Source of the DNA: Allacma fusca
Lineage: Eukaryota > Arthropoda > Collembola > Symphypleona > Sminthuridae
Assembly: GCA_947179485.1 (NCBI GenBank)
Contig: OX359247.1
Location: forward strand, 46,287,131 to 46,351,130
Direction of reading: 5' to 3'
DNA length: 64,000 nt
Part shown: positions 1 to 13,800 of the stretch, one piece after another
Numbering within the stretch: the first letter of the stretch is position 1
Layout: each line of letters opens with the position of its first letter
Translations under genes and position numbers: made by a program
Notes under the pieces: generated by a model
The model's input: only the letters and a program-made list of their open reading frames with translations
Databases searched by the model: none
What the model was told of the DNA's origin: nothing

Positions 1-3000
1 AATTGCTACAATAGAATCCGCTGTTCCTTTAAAGCATTATTTGTTGCGTTGACTGTACATGCTGAAGAGGATAGATGACAACTGGACAGTCCATTTTTCA
101 AAGTTTTACAGGAGAAACGAAAAACTTGTTAATGACAAAATCGCTGAGAATTCCAATGAACTAACAATTTTTCATTCGAATTTACGATTAGTACATATAA
201 TTAGTAGTAGCCGTAGACTTATGTACATACAAAGTAGGATTTTTTCGTGTTACCCCTGGTTTCGAATGAAGCAGTACAGATGTTACTCACCCGTTAAGTT
301 TTGGAACTCATGTCACTTGGTACGTTTTTTGAGTACGTTTTTTGAATACGTTGTGGAATGTTCGAAACAGTACCACTGTCCCACAATACAGAACACGTTT
401 ATGGGATTAATTATTGCGGAGGCTATGCATGTTTTGGAGACGGAGGGATTATCTCTGACAGGGCTATCAAGGTAATGAAGGAGAGATTTAATTCTGAGGG
501 TATACATACATTTGTATGGGATGTCAAAGTGATTATGTAAGTTGGGGCTCTGTGGGATAGATTAATTGTGATGGAAGTCTGTACATGTAGGAAAAATTAT
601 CTCTAGAGGCATTATGACGGGGGGTTTAATTCCTCGAGCGACTGTGCCGAAGGGGAGACCTCTGTAAGGGTTACTTCGGTGAGAACATGCGATATAACGG
701 AACGGATGTCCCTATTGGGGATGTTCGATGTAACGGACGACTCTGTCCGTTATGGTTAAATTCCCTACATGAACAGTGCTTAAAGATATTGCATATTCAG
801 GATAGGTAGCTAGTAGCTATACCGAACGGTTTTAGAAGCCCCGAGAATAATTTTTTCATGCATATAATGAATTTTTCCCTAAATATTATCGCCAAGCTTA
901 ATCTGCTTCATGTAAATCCAAACATTCAGACAGTACCAGTCGAGCGTTCAGTACTCCCAGTGGATGGATATAATTACACTAACATTGTATATCTATATAT
1001 TTCTGCTGTAATTAAGTGCAAGCTTGGAGGATTAAGAAATAATTGCATTAAATATCAAATAAAATGATTTTCACAAAATTTGGACTTATTCCACTTTGCA
1101 TCCCTACTCATGTTTACCTATTATATGAGTGAGTAGGTCAAAATAGTGTCTTCTAAATGTCACAAGCATCCGGGGGCACACACTTGCAAATATAAATAGC
1201 TCATGGATGGACAAACATATATACTGCTTTATAACCTCAATAAGAGAGAAGCTCAAAATATATTCAAGTGTCCGAGTTTGAAGCAAATGTTTCCCTTTCA
1301 TATAGTGTGAAGCAGAATAATTAATTATTTTAAAAAGACATCATCAGAAGGGCATTATTTTGCTTTATTTAAAAGTCTTTATTAATTTTGAAAACAACGA
1401 GTAATCCGGAATAAAAAGTATTGCAAATATAGAAAAATTTTGACTTCGCATTTTGTTTGTAACCACAAAATGATCCATACCTGACGAAACAATTGCTCCA
1501 AACTAGGGTAATGAAACATTTTATGAGTTACTCCCTCATGTGGTTTAAAAATGAGTAATCGTACTCCAATATGTTTGGTCAAAATACCTCAATGTATGCG
1601 TGTACAGGCGTAATTATTACGTAATTATAATTAACTCAACGGAATTATATATAATTTTACCCTATATAAGAATCAAATAAATAGCACCTGGCATCAATTA
1701 ACAACAGTAATTTAAGGAATAGAAATCACAAATTTGTAATAATATAACCCTAGTGAAATTTCCTTTAATTATTTCTTTTTTTTTTGAAAATTATCAAGTT
1801 ATTTGCTGTTACATATTTTTAAAAGTCCAAAGCTGACTTACTAGACTCCGGCATATGTAATTCCATCAAAGTAGAACAAATAAAATGTTGAGGTAATATC
1901 GAGAGTATAGGACGTAATGGGAATGTGAAAATACAATATGCAGAAAGAAAGGAATTACTGGAGCATGGACTCTTGTTGAAAGTAGTCCTCCTAATGGTTT
2001 GGAACGGAACAGTGTGAGAGGGAAAGAAGGCTTCTGTCCCGCATCAGCTCATCTTACTTGTATCATCAACATCAGGGTCCATCCCATGGACTTCAAATCC
2101 ATGGTTTTACACCACACATACAGTACAGTACAGTACAGTACAGTAGTAGTCTATAGAGAACTGAACCACCAGCATTAAAAACCTCAGATAAATATAGAAG
2201 TAACCCAACCATGAACACCGCCTGACCTGACTCTCCTGGTTCTCAGGATGATGCTGGTTGTGTCATAATTACACTGCAAGTTCATCCGATGAGGAATGAC
2301 ATGAGGAGGAAAATCTCATGAGATAAGGATCCACTGAGCCTATTTTGTTCAGAGTTGACGGGAGGAGTTGGTCCCAGAGACCTTATGAGAGAGTGTGAGA
2401 GAGAGAGGGAGAGAAAGGACAAATGAGTGAAAAGTTGTAGAAAGGAAGACGAGCATGAAAGAGGAGGAGGAAATAATATGCAATTATGGGTCCAAGTTTC
2501 TTCTTCCTCTCAAAACTATTATTTCATCTCCATTACTTTTACCTCTTGACGAACCACTGTATGTACATATGTATCAGGAGAGGAGCAATAATTGTAACTA
2601 TAGCAAATCCCCCTTGTTATACCAATTGTCTCTATAGATTGACTTGTGAGAGGAAGAGATGTGCGGGGGGGGGGAAGTGTCATTCTTAACTTACGAATAG
2701 GGAAGTCTCATTGGCAAGTCTTGGATTCCCTTCACGTCTACCTAATTTTAACTCTGCTATATACATCTGCTCTAGTCCTTCTTGTCAGTGACTTGGTGTG
2801 TTTTTCCAACGAGGAAAATCAATAGAACATTTCCTTTTTGAGCGTGTGACCATTTCCCTATTAGGATTTCATGCAACAACTGCAGGCGTCCTCGTCTCCG
2901 TTACTCTCAAGAGTCGTCCTCAGCATCACAAGAGTTTCACAAGAAACAGTACGAATAAAGTTATTACGGGGGGGGGTGACAAGAATCTCTTACGAATTCC

Positions 3001-6000
3001 GGGAATTTCATTTCCCCCAAATTAATTGCCAGGGACAAATGCATGAATATTAAAATTGCAAATCGAACCACCCCAAGCAGAGAGTGTGCCGTGCATACTG
3101 TACTCCGTGCTCTGGGTAAGTATCTATAGAGTAAAAATCGTATGCATGCTTGTGAGAGAGAGTCGGGAGTATCTTCATAAATTATTCTAATAAAAACTAC
3201 TACTTGGAACCACTTCACAGATGTTGGGACTTGTTGACAAACCTAGAGTCGAATTAGCCGTCTTTTCCCAGACGACCTTCACGTCTTACTTAAAAGGCCT
3301 GCTGCGTCTGTATTTGCTTGGGATAAATCCCAAACCTTTCTTTAAAAACTGTTCCTTTTACTTTTTCAATACTCGAGAGTGTGTTGTTCCCACAGTGTAT
3401 CCTATACACATTGGACGGGAATCCAATCCAAGCCCTATGTATGGATATATAGTCACATCCAAACACTATCTTCCAATTTACCACTTGAACACATGACTTT
3501 TGAATGGTCCTTAAAGAAAAAAGGGTAATATAATTATGAGGGAATCGATAGATATAAATATACTTGGGAAATGATAGTCTTTGAGAATATCTCAGAGGAA
3601 TTGCTGGAACATGATAGTATTGAAATCATAGTTGGGAGAAGGAGTGTAAAAGCGTTCAGAGGTATGTGAAGTGAAACTGGAACAGCTATCAAGTAAAATG
3701 TGGGTTGGAAAACGAGGAAGCACTTATGCAAAAGAAATGTTCGTATGTGGAGGAATGGATGTAGAATTGACATCCATTCAAGCCACTTCCTCCAGTACGA
3801 CACAAAGACCGGCTTTATTTTACCCAAGCTTTTCATGTCACATCCCTATATAGTCAGCCAGATAGTCTACACCTTTGAAGATAATTCGGCTGGGGAACGA
3901 AGACGTATAAGCTCCTTTTTCTCACACAGGGTTAGGGAGCTGTACACAGCAATCATGTGGTGAGGAATTTGGGGAAAAAAAATCTGGGACTACGGGTTTT
4001 GAGCACCGGCAAAGAAATCCTGTTACTCCATTCTTACCCAGGGTGTTTACATTTTATGGGAATGCTACTAGTCAAGCCGGAATATGAAAAAGGGAATGGA
4101 TTTTCCAAAGACCATATTTAGTACAAAGCTAGAACTAGATCAAGTCCTTAACAAATCTGCCACATCATAGCTTTCTTGTAGGAAAACTTTCCTTAAAATT
4201 AATCCCTAAAAACGCTCCCAATGTTTGGATAATTTCCAGATATTATTTTTATTCGTATGGGATTTAAAATCGAGAAATTGCTTTCCCTCACAGACGCATT
4301 CGTATAAGTAACTCATATACAGGGTGCCAGGGACATTTTGTGTCCCCACCCGAAGCTCATATAATAAAAGGATGGTAATAGAATTCAATCCCTCATGTTA
4401 CAGAATATATTTTCCCAGATTTTTCAAAATTCATAGTAAAACTCTTGATACTAAAAATTAAAGACCGAAATTCAAAACAGCAGTTCTTCAATACTTCTTT
4501 TATTTTTCAATGTTTGGCCAAATTTTTACCTCATTGAAAAACCGTTACATAAACTCATCGGCTAGAATTATTGCAGAAAAACCAAATGCAAACAAGTGAC
4601 TTTATAAAACTTGACTCGATGATTTAACACTGGAAGATTTCTGTTTAGAAATAATTGAAGGCTTATGATTCCCGGATTGAAATTATTAACAAACGATTTA
4701 GAACTTCTAAAAAAATGCTGAAATATTTCCCCGACTGGATTACATGCTCTGAAAAGATACCCAAGTTTTGTTCAAGGAAAGTGTGAACACCCTCAGTACA
4801 ATGCTGCCTGTGTACAATACACTGCGGGACTCACCAGAAGCGATACTCCTTGGAGGCAACGTTGTCCTATCTTTTCTCAGTGCAACAAAATAGAGAGATC
4901 CGAACTGCCTTTTGTTCTGGTTCTTTGGGATTATGCAGTTGGGAAATTTGTAACCACCTTGGTTTGGTCGGGGATACGCTTGGAACTGTAACTTTAAATT
5001 GAAGGAATTGTGTGGGAATCCACAATAGGAGTTTATAGGATGAGAAAGCATGTGGTTATATTGATAAGAGTTCACCAGTTCACCAGTTCACACACTGAGC
5101 ATTGGTTCTTTCTTATACTGTTCGGCTAGTGGGAGTACAGGGGTGAATAATGACGAATCTTATTCTTAGACTCTGCCAGTATTGTACTCTTTCCGATAAA
5201 TTTTTTTTATGGTACATGCCATACGGTGCATACTCATAGTTTTTATGTATGTATTACATACTTGAGTAGTGCTACTCCGAAATATTTGAGATTTTGAACG
5301 TACCTCGGCTCTGGTATAAGTTTTTCGGTCTGCTCATTTTTGAAGTTGTCGTATGTTACTTCAGATGATGCCTGTGTGGTTGCATGAAGGGATCATTCCA
5401 GGTAGACGGGATGATATATGTACCTGTATAAAAAAAAGTGGATGGATCAATACGTACAAAATCATTTCTCTTGGAAGCGGAAGCAACTAAAACTAGTTTG
5501 GTTATATTATAATATGGTGATTATGCACTCGGAAACTTACAGCCTCAAGAGGTTCAAGGGTAAAAGATCTAAAGTCAAATACATTGCTCGACACACTCAC
5601 CAAGCCGTAGTAATGCATCTGGGGAAAGGTAATCGGGGAAATTTAGCATATCTCAGTATGCATAGAATTTCAGGGGAAATCCTTCCTACTTTCTCCCAGC
5701 CTTCCTTTTTTTTGGGGGGAGAACAAGTTGGACTCACTGAATTGAGTGTGCTTCAAAAACCTTCCCGTCTTCCAACATCCAGCCCACGGAGTAACAAGGA
5801 GGAGAGAAAGTGTGAGGTTAGTACATGAATACCTAATTGTACGTACATACTTACAAGAGTTCCGACTGTGTACAAAAGAAAGGCTCCTGCTCAAAATTAC
5901 AATGAATGACATAACCCCATGAAATATTTATTTTTCTGAGAGCATGCGGTTGCATCAATCTGTTCTGGTTAAACTTAACTATTACTATGCTTCTCTCCAG

Positions 6001-8202
6001 TAAATAAAACTATCTCCACGTGTCAGTTGCCAGTTAGTGTCAAGGGCGCTATATTTAGAAGCAATGTATGTACATATGTACTTTGGGTGTAACTCGGATT
6101 TTCAAATTTCCTTCAAAACATGCTTCGTCACATCCGGAATACTACCTTGAGTCATGGCTGCCACCTGAAAAAAAATCCAAAATTTTTGAAGCAAAACCGA
6201 ACAAAATTGGAATTTGATACGAAATTAGAAAATGAAAATTTTAAACGGGATTTAACACGGTGATTTCAACAATTGACGTTCCCCCCTACTTGTACAGTTC
6301 AAAAAGGGGAGTGTTCATCATGTAGTGTTATCACAGCCACATAAGTGTCACATAGTTTATAAATGATACAGAAGATTATGCTTTGAAACAAAAACCTTTA
6401 CAATTGTGTTTATCCTTGATTGTGTTAACATCTCTCAAGGTTCAAGTGTTCCATGGGAATTCAAGTGTATTCTCTGGTGTCAAACTTCATACAAACCCAC
6501 AAAATAAATTCACATTTCCCAGTAGTTTGTTTAGAACAGACTCAGTAATTCCATATCAAAATCTTTATATGGGTTTACATGCGCTGTTCCTACACGTTTT
6601 GCCGTCCCGTGTTTGCTGACGTCTCACAATCAGACACCTTCAAGGTTAGGTTCTTTTGATGTAGGAGTAGAAGCATGTTATTGTTACGGTAAGATTAATC
6701 ATTATTTGAGTCCTGCCGTGAAGCCTCATTATTTTAATTAAGCGCATATCCCTTTGTACACTGTGTACTGGGTTTAATCAACTTGTGAATAAAAGAGTCT
6801 GAACGTTACAGGTTATATGTTGAGAACATTAATTTTTACAGAAAGCCATAATGATGTATCTGTCAGTTTTTGTCATGCCACTGTATGTAATCCAGCCAGA
6901 TGGACTTGAGGTGGCCAGTGTGGTAGCTAAAGTCATTTTTATTAATATTAAGTATGTACATTCATAACATACAAATGTCAAATTACAAAAAAATGCAATT
7001 TTGTTGCTACAAGTACGAAAAGAGAGTGAACGTTGTAATAAATTCGTTGCGTTCTGTTGAGATCATTCCTATTTATACTATACGACGAGGTCTTGAGTAG
7101 ATTTGGAGATACTGATTTGTATAAATAAATAATTTTCTTCCCGCATAAAGCCATGTGTGTATTATACTTAGGAAATCTCATTCACTGTATTAAAGGGAAT
7201 CCATGTATTTTCTCAAGAAAAATAAGTTTTCTTCCTTCTTATTATTTTACTGCTTATATGTTTGTATGTAATTTGTGAGTATAATTAATACAGTAGAAAA
7301 TCAAGGTCGAAGAATTTCTCTCCCAATCCTAATTAAGTTTCATTTTGAGTTACCTGAGCTGTCTGTCACCTCCAAGATGCAGTGCCACAAACAAGACAGT
7401 CAAGTCGATTCATGAGAGGAAGAAAGCAGGCGTTGAGACTTTCAAAGGAATGACTGTGGTTACTTAATATTTTGATATGAAATGAACGTGTTAACGGAAG
7501 TCGAAATGCTTTGCGTGGGAGTAAAAGTTATTAGATATGTATAAATCGAGATTATTAAATTCTATGGTGCTTCCAAATTAGACTTGGAGAGATTACGAAG
7601 GAGAATTTCCAGTTGGAAAATTATTTTTACAAGGCGTTTCTCATTTTCATTTTGTTATCCTCGTGAGTTTCCTCGTTGGTTTAAGTAATTATGTACGTGG
7701 ATATAATTCACAAATCCATTCTATACGCTGAGGTATGTTTGTTTACACAAGAAATTCAAATTTCAGGAGGTATGACGCTTCACTAATTTGCTGAGAGTCA
7801 AATAGATTGGATGTAATGTATTTAAACAACTAATATTTTCCTCTTCAAGTCTCAAGTCACTAAATTCAAATTCGGTTATTTGGCTGGAAACAAATCAAAA
7901 TGGGACTATTTCAGTTCAAATAGACAAATATGTAATGTGCATACGATAAGAAGTTTTTATTTTATGCCTTTTTACGAAGTATACTGGAAGGAGCTGTTTA
8001 CAATGTACTCTCGCAATTAGAGAATCGTCAAGAGTATCATCTTTCCATGTACAGATAGCTAAAAGCTCAACACCTGGTCACATTCCCGTTTATCACATGG
8101 GTAACTTCTCTCCACCTAAATACTTGATTTTTCTATTCCTTGCAATTACTATTATAAACAGATTACAATTCACTTGTAGTACACTGATAATATTATATTT
8201 AC
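1..8202. other. Intergenic region, no gene recognised
   Basis: About 8.2 kb without any reading frame that I can tie to a protein family. The open frames are short, AT-rich and lack splice-joined continuations. Small structures seen are a perfect 8-bp stem hairpin at 731-752 (TAACGGAC/GTCCGTTA), five tandem copies of CAGTA at 2121-2145, and GA-rich tracts near 2390-2415. Single exons of an unfamiliar gene or a non-coding RNA could be hidden here. Confidence 0.5.
2121..2145. repeat. (CAGTA)5 microsatellite
   Basis: Five uninterrupted copies of the pentamer CAGTA, followed by a degenerate GTAGT. Confidence 0.9.
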
Positions 8203-8309
8203 ATATCGCTGGCTAAATTCTAAAGAGTACCATTTTCATTTGCACACCCATTTAAAAACCATGGGTTATGAAATTAAAATGGTACTTTTTAGAATTTAGC
8301 TAACGATAT
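8203..8309. repeat. 107-bp near-perfect inverted repeat (palindrome)
   Basis: The two arms of about 48 bases can be aligned without gaps, and about 40 positions match. The left arm starts ATATCGCTGGCTAAATTC and the reverse complement of the right arm starts ATATCGTTAGCTAAATTC. The arms meet around ACCCAT/ATGGGT with only a few unpaired bases. Such a structure could be a small foldback/MITE, a long hairpin RNA or a cruciform-prone sequence. I see no clear target-site duplication and no coding content. Confidence 0.85.
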
Positions 8310-9177
8310 ATCCTTTTAATTGTCATATTAAATATATTTAATACATGATCGTTCACATAGCAAACTTAACTTTTTATAGGTGCTCAGGTATCTAGTACAT
8401 TTTGAATACAGTACACTTCTTGCTACATGTACATACATAATTGATCCCACCTGGCAAATGACTACATTTTTCCTCCACATTAACGACAATTTTACTCTTG
8501 AATAAGTTTTACGTACAAAAGGAAAGTTTTGCAAACTTGTCTGGAGTTTACTCTCCTCAGATTAGGTAAGGCCTCATCAATCGTGCTAACATCCACTAGG
8601 TGACTAGGTGAACTGCCAATTGCCACTAGGTATTTTTCCCCTGCCTCTAAAAAAATACAATCAGCAATAGCCACCAGGAATAGGCCACCCCGGGAAACTG
8701 CCACCCAAAAATATTTACAATCACGAGATTTCTCCTCGAACTTGTATTGAACTTCCTATTGACCTGTACAATGGAGTATTTTTGAATTTTTCAAGGGGGC
8801 TTCGTCATGGTCTTTATCATGTCACATGAACATGCTTTATTAAAGTTCGTTTTCATATCATGGGACTTTGGTTTATATTCTGTACATCAAGGGACAGAGT
8901 AAATGATGATGACATGAGGCCAGTAGTGACAGTTGTATTTGGGGCAATTGCCAATGGGAGAATTTTGTCTAGTGAAAGTGTCACCAAGTATTCCAAATAA
9001 CTCATTATCAGCCCTTGTCTAATTAACGTTATTAAAGTTCTTCGCTCAAATAGGTTTGAGTTTACAATAATGAATAAAATATATATTTCTGACTTGCCTC
9101 CCTATCTACAATATTATTTTTTAGGTGGCAGATAATTATAAATATAGATATACATATAAACACTTTCAGAATATTAT
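8310..9177. other. Intergenic, downstream flank of the tektin gene
   Basis: AT-rich sequence between the palindrome and the tektin stop codon. It presumably holds the tektin 3' UTR on the minus strand. No convincing polyadenylation signal or other gene was picked out. Confidence 0.4.
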
Positions 9178-10854
9178 CTACACTGTAGTATGAACTATCT
9201 TGCAAGCCGGGTACTGAGCATGTTTGAAAGTGGAAATTGGGAAGTTTTGTCTCAAATTCAAACATTTTTGCCGATGAATGAAGAGAGCCATGTTTTTGAG
9301 CCTCAGGTCTTTCTCCAACAATCTATTTGATTTGACGAGTTGTCGCATAGTCTCGTCCAACTCATTCAATTGAGATTTGAGCTTGTCAACAGCTTTTTGC
9401 ATTGTGTGCATTTCTCGCAGTAGTTTCATGGCCACTTTATCTTGACAAAGCTCCATTCCGGCAGTCTGAGTTCTCTTCTCTGCTTCAGCTTTAGTCAGCT
9501 GAAATGATTGGAATGAGGCGTCAGTTATTCGTAATTATTACATCTACCAATATAGTAAATTCAAAGTAATCATCCACCGTATGAATGCCTATTCATAGCA
9601 TATGTATGAAAGTGTGTACATATATAGTGAAACACAATATAAAAAGAGTCAAAACTTTTAATGCCGGTAGCTTTTGATCGAGGCTGCTCCGAACTACGTT
9701 GATACGATCGTTCATGGCTTGAATTTCCAGAGAGCTTTTCCTGTATTGCTCTTGTAAGTGCTGTATGGCCGTACAAATCTCCTTGATTTTTGAACTGAGG
9801 CAGGCATTCGTCTCGTACCAGATGCCAAAGCATTGATCCGCGCAAGAAAGCATTAACTTGTTAACTTGAGCGTGGAGGGCTCTGGCGGAGTCGCGCTCAA
9901 CTTCCGATCGCTGGATAACCGCCAGGGAATTCTGATTAAGTTCAGATACTGAGATTGTTTTCCTTTGAAGAGTTTCAAGGAACTTAATAAATTAAGTGAC
10001 GACTATTTCTACTTATAGTAATTTGAATTCCTTTAAAAAATACTTATATTTTATTCAAAATTTCACAGTACCCCGCTGCTGCTTGATTTTCTGGGATTTT
10101 TAATCCACCAATTTCCTTGCTCAGAGCACAAAGTAACTTGACACAATCATCCGAATGCTTCATTTCTCTCTTGCTCTGAATATCTGTTTCTAACTCCTGG
10201 CGAGCCATGCGTAGTTTAGTTAATTGTTCAGTAAGCTTTCCAGTGTACTCTGTCAGGGTTTCGTCACATCGTCGAAGGTTCTCAAGCTGGAAGATGTATT
10301 ATTTTAAAATCTTCTTAAAACAAGTCAAATCCTTGGATTTGATTATATTTGAATATCCATATTTGGATTGTGAGTAGATATTTTTACTTCGGTCAAGAGA
10401 GACTCTCCCACAGCATCACGCTCGGACACTTGGACAGGACGAGATTCTCGAGCATAAATATTCTCTTGGGTTATATTCAATGGTTCCTGAAGTTCCTATG
10501 AGAATAAGCGTCCCAACATTATCATAATAAAATTTAGACCAGAGTTAGAGAAAGGTACTGGGACGAGAGAAGGAGAGAGGAAGGGTGTGTGTTAAAGGTA
10601 AGAGAGCATTTTAAGTTAGGGTGTTAGGTAACAAAATAGCACATTACTTTGACCATGGCTTCCACCGTCTCTCTCAGCTTAAGAAGTTCGTGGGTCTGGG
10701 TAATATTGTACTGGAGCTCTTTCTTTTGATTTCGTTTCCACTTGCGAATGTCATTAAGTTTTCTTTCTATTTCTTTACTCGAGTCATCAGCACATCTAAA
10801 TTGATTCTCCGCGTCGGGGGGAACACAAGCGTTTGTATCTGCCTCTTTCATCAT
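9178..10854 (-). CDS. Tektin (axonemal microtubule filament protein), 5 exons
   Basis: Minus-strand exons, 5' to 3': 10854-10648, 10495-10388, 10286-10067, 9948-9656 and 9498-9178 (stop TAG). All introns are GT-AG and the frame is kept, giving about 382 residues against 390-450 for the family. Family landmarks appear in order: an IRKWKRN segment in exon 1 (tektin I..WK), EPLNITQENIYARESR in exon 2 (PL.IA..CL..R), an ETDIQSK segment in exon 3, PALK joined to LTKAEAEKRT across the last intron, then MELCQD and LFIHRQKCLNLRQNFP. The last resembles the tektin-1/-4 C-terminus. Tektins form filaments inside doublet microtubules of cilia and sperm flagella. The signature nonapeptide RPNVELCRD is degraded here to TAGMELCQD. 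The N-terminus is short, so an upstream exon may be missing. The exon 3/4 junction (donor TACT|GTGAAA) is the least certain. The subtype is not assigned. Confidence 0.85.
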
Positions 10855-13800
10855 AGTAATTTAAAAATATCCTCTGTCGGCATCGGCACTGTCGACTCTA
10901 CCAGCCCCAACAACCTTCACACATTTATTCCTTTTAGGTATGCATATACTTGTATCTATGAATCTGTACTTGTTGTATCTCCGTCCGTGTATTTCGCTAT
11001 CGAAGGAGCTAATGGAATCAGTAAATTCCAAACACCGTCTATTTTTTGAGTTGGAGTGAAAGCAAGGTCTATAAATTTAAATGCTTTACGTTCATTATAC
11101 CCTCAGACTGGGGCTTTTAAATATGTTATAATATTGCACTTCAAAAATTATTTAGATGCCGCGTATATATGCGAATTGAAATAAACATTCCAGTTTCCAG
11201 TGTAATTCATTACAAAAATTTTATTGCTCTACATTTTTCCTTTGCATTGCGCTTGTAATAATGTTCGTATACTTTAGCAGATAAAAAAATGTAAATTTTA
11301 TTGGCTGTAAGCATTCATGTTGATGCAATTTACAAAAATATGCACCGTTCACAATAAACAGTACATTTTATCCTCCTATCATACTAAAGAGTCAGAAAAG
11401 CGGTAGTTACAGGAACAAATAAATGCATTATGGCTTATTTTAATGGCCTTGTTATGCCAATTCAAGAATTGTACATCATGTTTTTTTTTTCACCCATGCA
11501 ACAAACGTGTAAATAATTCTTGCATCAAATATTAAGGAAATATCAACAGAAACTCATTTAATGGCTTAAGAGACTCAGGCAAAATTAGTAAAACTTTAAA
11601 AGTTATCACGATAGTAAGTTTGAGAACTTAAATAGGATTTTCTGGTGAAAATTTGCAGCTAGAGCATTCAAAATTGGGAAGAGATGTATTTTTTTGTATC
11701 TATGTACGCATTGAAAATCTCATTTTGTCCAGACGGAATACCCTCAAGTATTTCGTTATTCAAGCAAAATTAGATATGAATTTATTCGTGTAAATTAATT
11801 TCTCCCACGTCATAAATTAATAATTGATTACAGTGTACACCAGTAATGAGTACAAAGAATCAAATGTTCATGCTTGTATAGTTATAATTAACTGTAGATG
11901 TGGTCTATGCTTTTATGGTATATATGTACATGCATTTATGTATGTGGCAGCAATATTAGACAACCATTATTCGAGCTACAGGAACCACGGACCAGTTCCT
12001 GGAGAATCTTTGAAGCAATTAAGGCCTGAATGAAAGTGTCTGTATGACAAAATACCTTGAAAACTTGAAAGTCATTTATAATTTTTATGCAAACAAAATG
12101 AGTGCATGGATCTGGGGTCTGGGGACAACAATAAACAGAACTTGCCATGCCAGACAAAACATGTTTTGACTAGGATTTTCCAGGAAATTCTCTTTTAGAA
12201 CAAGTTCATAGCTTTTGAATGAGGTATTGACTAAACTCCAAAATGACAGATCCCAGTCTGATTACTGTCGTTTTCCGAATTTCGTGATTGTTGCCAAAAT
12301 CGGCTTTTAAAGAAATTAAATTTATGGTCGGCACGCATTTATATAAATGTAATAAATAATAAAAAAATGTATATACATAGCGGACATTTTCTTGTGGGGT
12401 ACAAGATCTCAGATTATTCAGTCTACAGTACGAGAATTCTTTCTTGAAGTTTGACCAAAAAATTAGCATTTAGGATTATGCCACCAAATAAAGGATTTTA
12501 AAATTTCAATCGAGCTGCTTTATTGGGAATTATAAAAATACTTTCCTGGTTGGGCTTGTGTACAGAGTGACTGAAGCGATTGCTCCCCTTTTTAGCCGGA
12601 ATAAAGGAATAACTCATGAAATATTTATTTGTAATCCCCCTGTTTGTAGTCAATTTGTTTCATTGACCTACATTAATTTTTCTGTAATAGAGGTCACATA
12701 CAAGTAGCCAAGTCGCAATTTTTACGGAGTTTTTCCTGGAATCACTACAAGCACTTGACTGGCATTCAAAAAATTGGGCAAAATGTTTTAGAAGCATCGT
12801 TCCCAAAAACTTTTAAAAAGTAATATTGTAAATTAGTTTTCAAGTTTAATTTAATTTATATAACTTTATTGCAAATTATATTATACCTTTATTATGTTAA
12901 TTTTGTCAATTTTGTATTTTAAACGAAGAACCTTCTGTGATTTTGAATTCATCTCAGTCTGGAAAAAATAATCAGCGGACGTTTTTATGAATAACCTTGA
13001 AGATACATTAACACCAGTGAAACTAAAGGAAATATCGCCAAAGAATTCTTGGGTCATCCTATTCAACGGATTTTAAAATATTGAAAAAAGATATGTATGC
13101 CTCAAATTAACTAAGAGCAAACATCCCGTTAAGTTCAAAAAGACCATGAAGATTTTAAGTTTTGCATGGAAAATGATGGAAATGATAGTTACCATCTATT
13201 TTTAATCTGCACTCATTTCGTTTCTCCTTGGGGAAGACTCCTCACAAAATATATAATTAGTTGATATAAAAACATAATTTTTATACTTTGTTCAAAGTGC
13301 AGGATACGGAGCATCTACGAAGCATCGTTAATTTTATTAAAGAAGCTCACATTCGCGAAATGATACCACTTAATACTACCATGTAACCTAGCATATTTCG
13401 GGCGAGGCCCTAATGACAGGAATAAATTCAATTGAATTGAAAGTTAGTTTTTAAAACATTTTTTGCAAAACTTGTTTCATCAAATACACAATTATTTCCT
13501 ATTTACTATTACTAATAGTGAAGTTAATACTATCTAATAATTACGCACTCAATGTAGTCCATTAGTGAATGAAGGCCGGGATGGAGATGGAACATATCTA
13601 TGTATGTAATGTATGTATGTACAGTAATTATTGTAGATTTCCCTTCCTAGGAATTTGAAAAGTGAATCTCGAAAAGGGGCACGTCAGTATTCCGCCCCAT
13701 TCCGTATTGTAACTACCAAAGCTCTTGTAGAATGTTACTGGATTTTCAATTTGCCATTGTGGAATTCTAGCTCTTGTGAATAATTGGAAGTAGGACTAAG

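Noticed and set aside
59..475. 138-codon open frame near the window start
   Set aside because: No domain, no signal peptide and composition like the surrounding AT-rich DNA; nothing supports translation.
5418..5828. 136-codon plus-strand open frame
   Set aside because: No family resemblance and low-quality composition. It is flanked by non-coding sequence without splice-joined partners.
10621..11049. Plus-strand 142-codon open frame
   Set aside because: It overlaps tektin exon 1 on the other strand. That exon has splice sites and family motifs; this frame has none.
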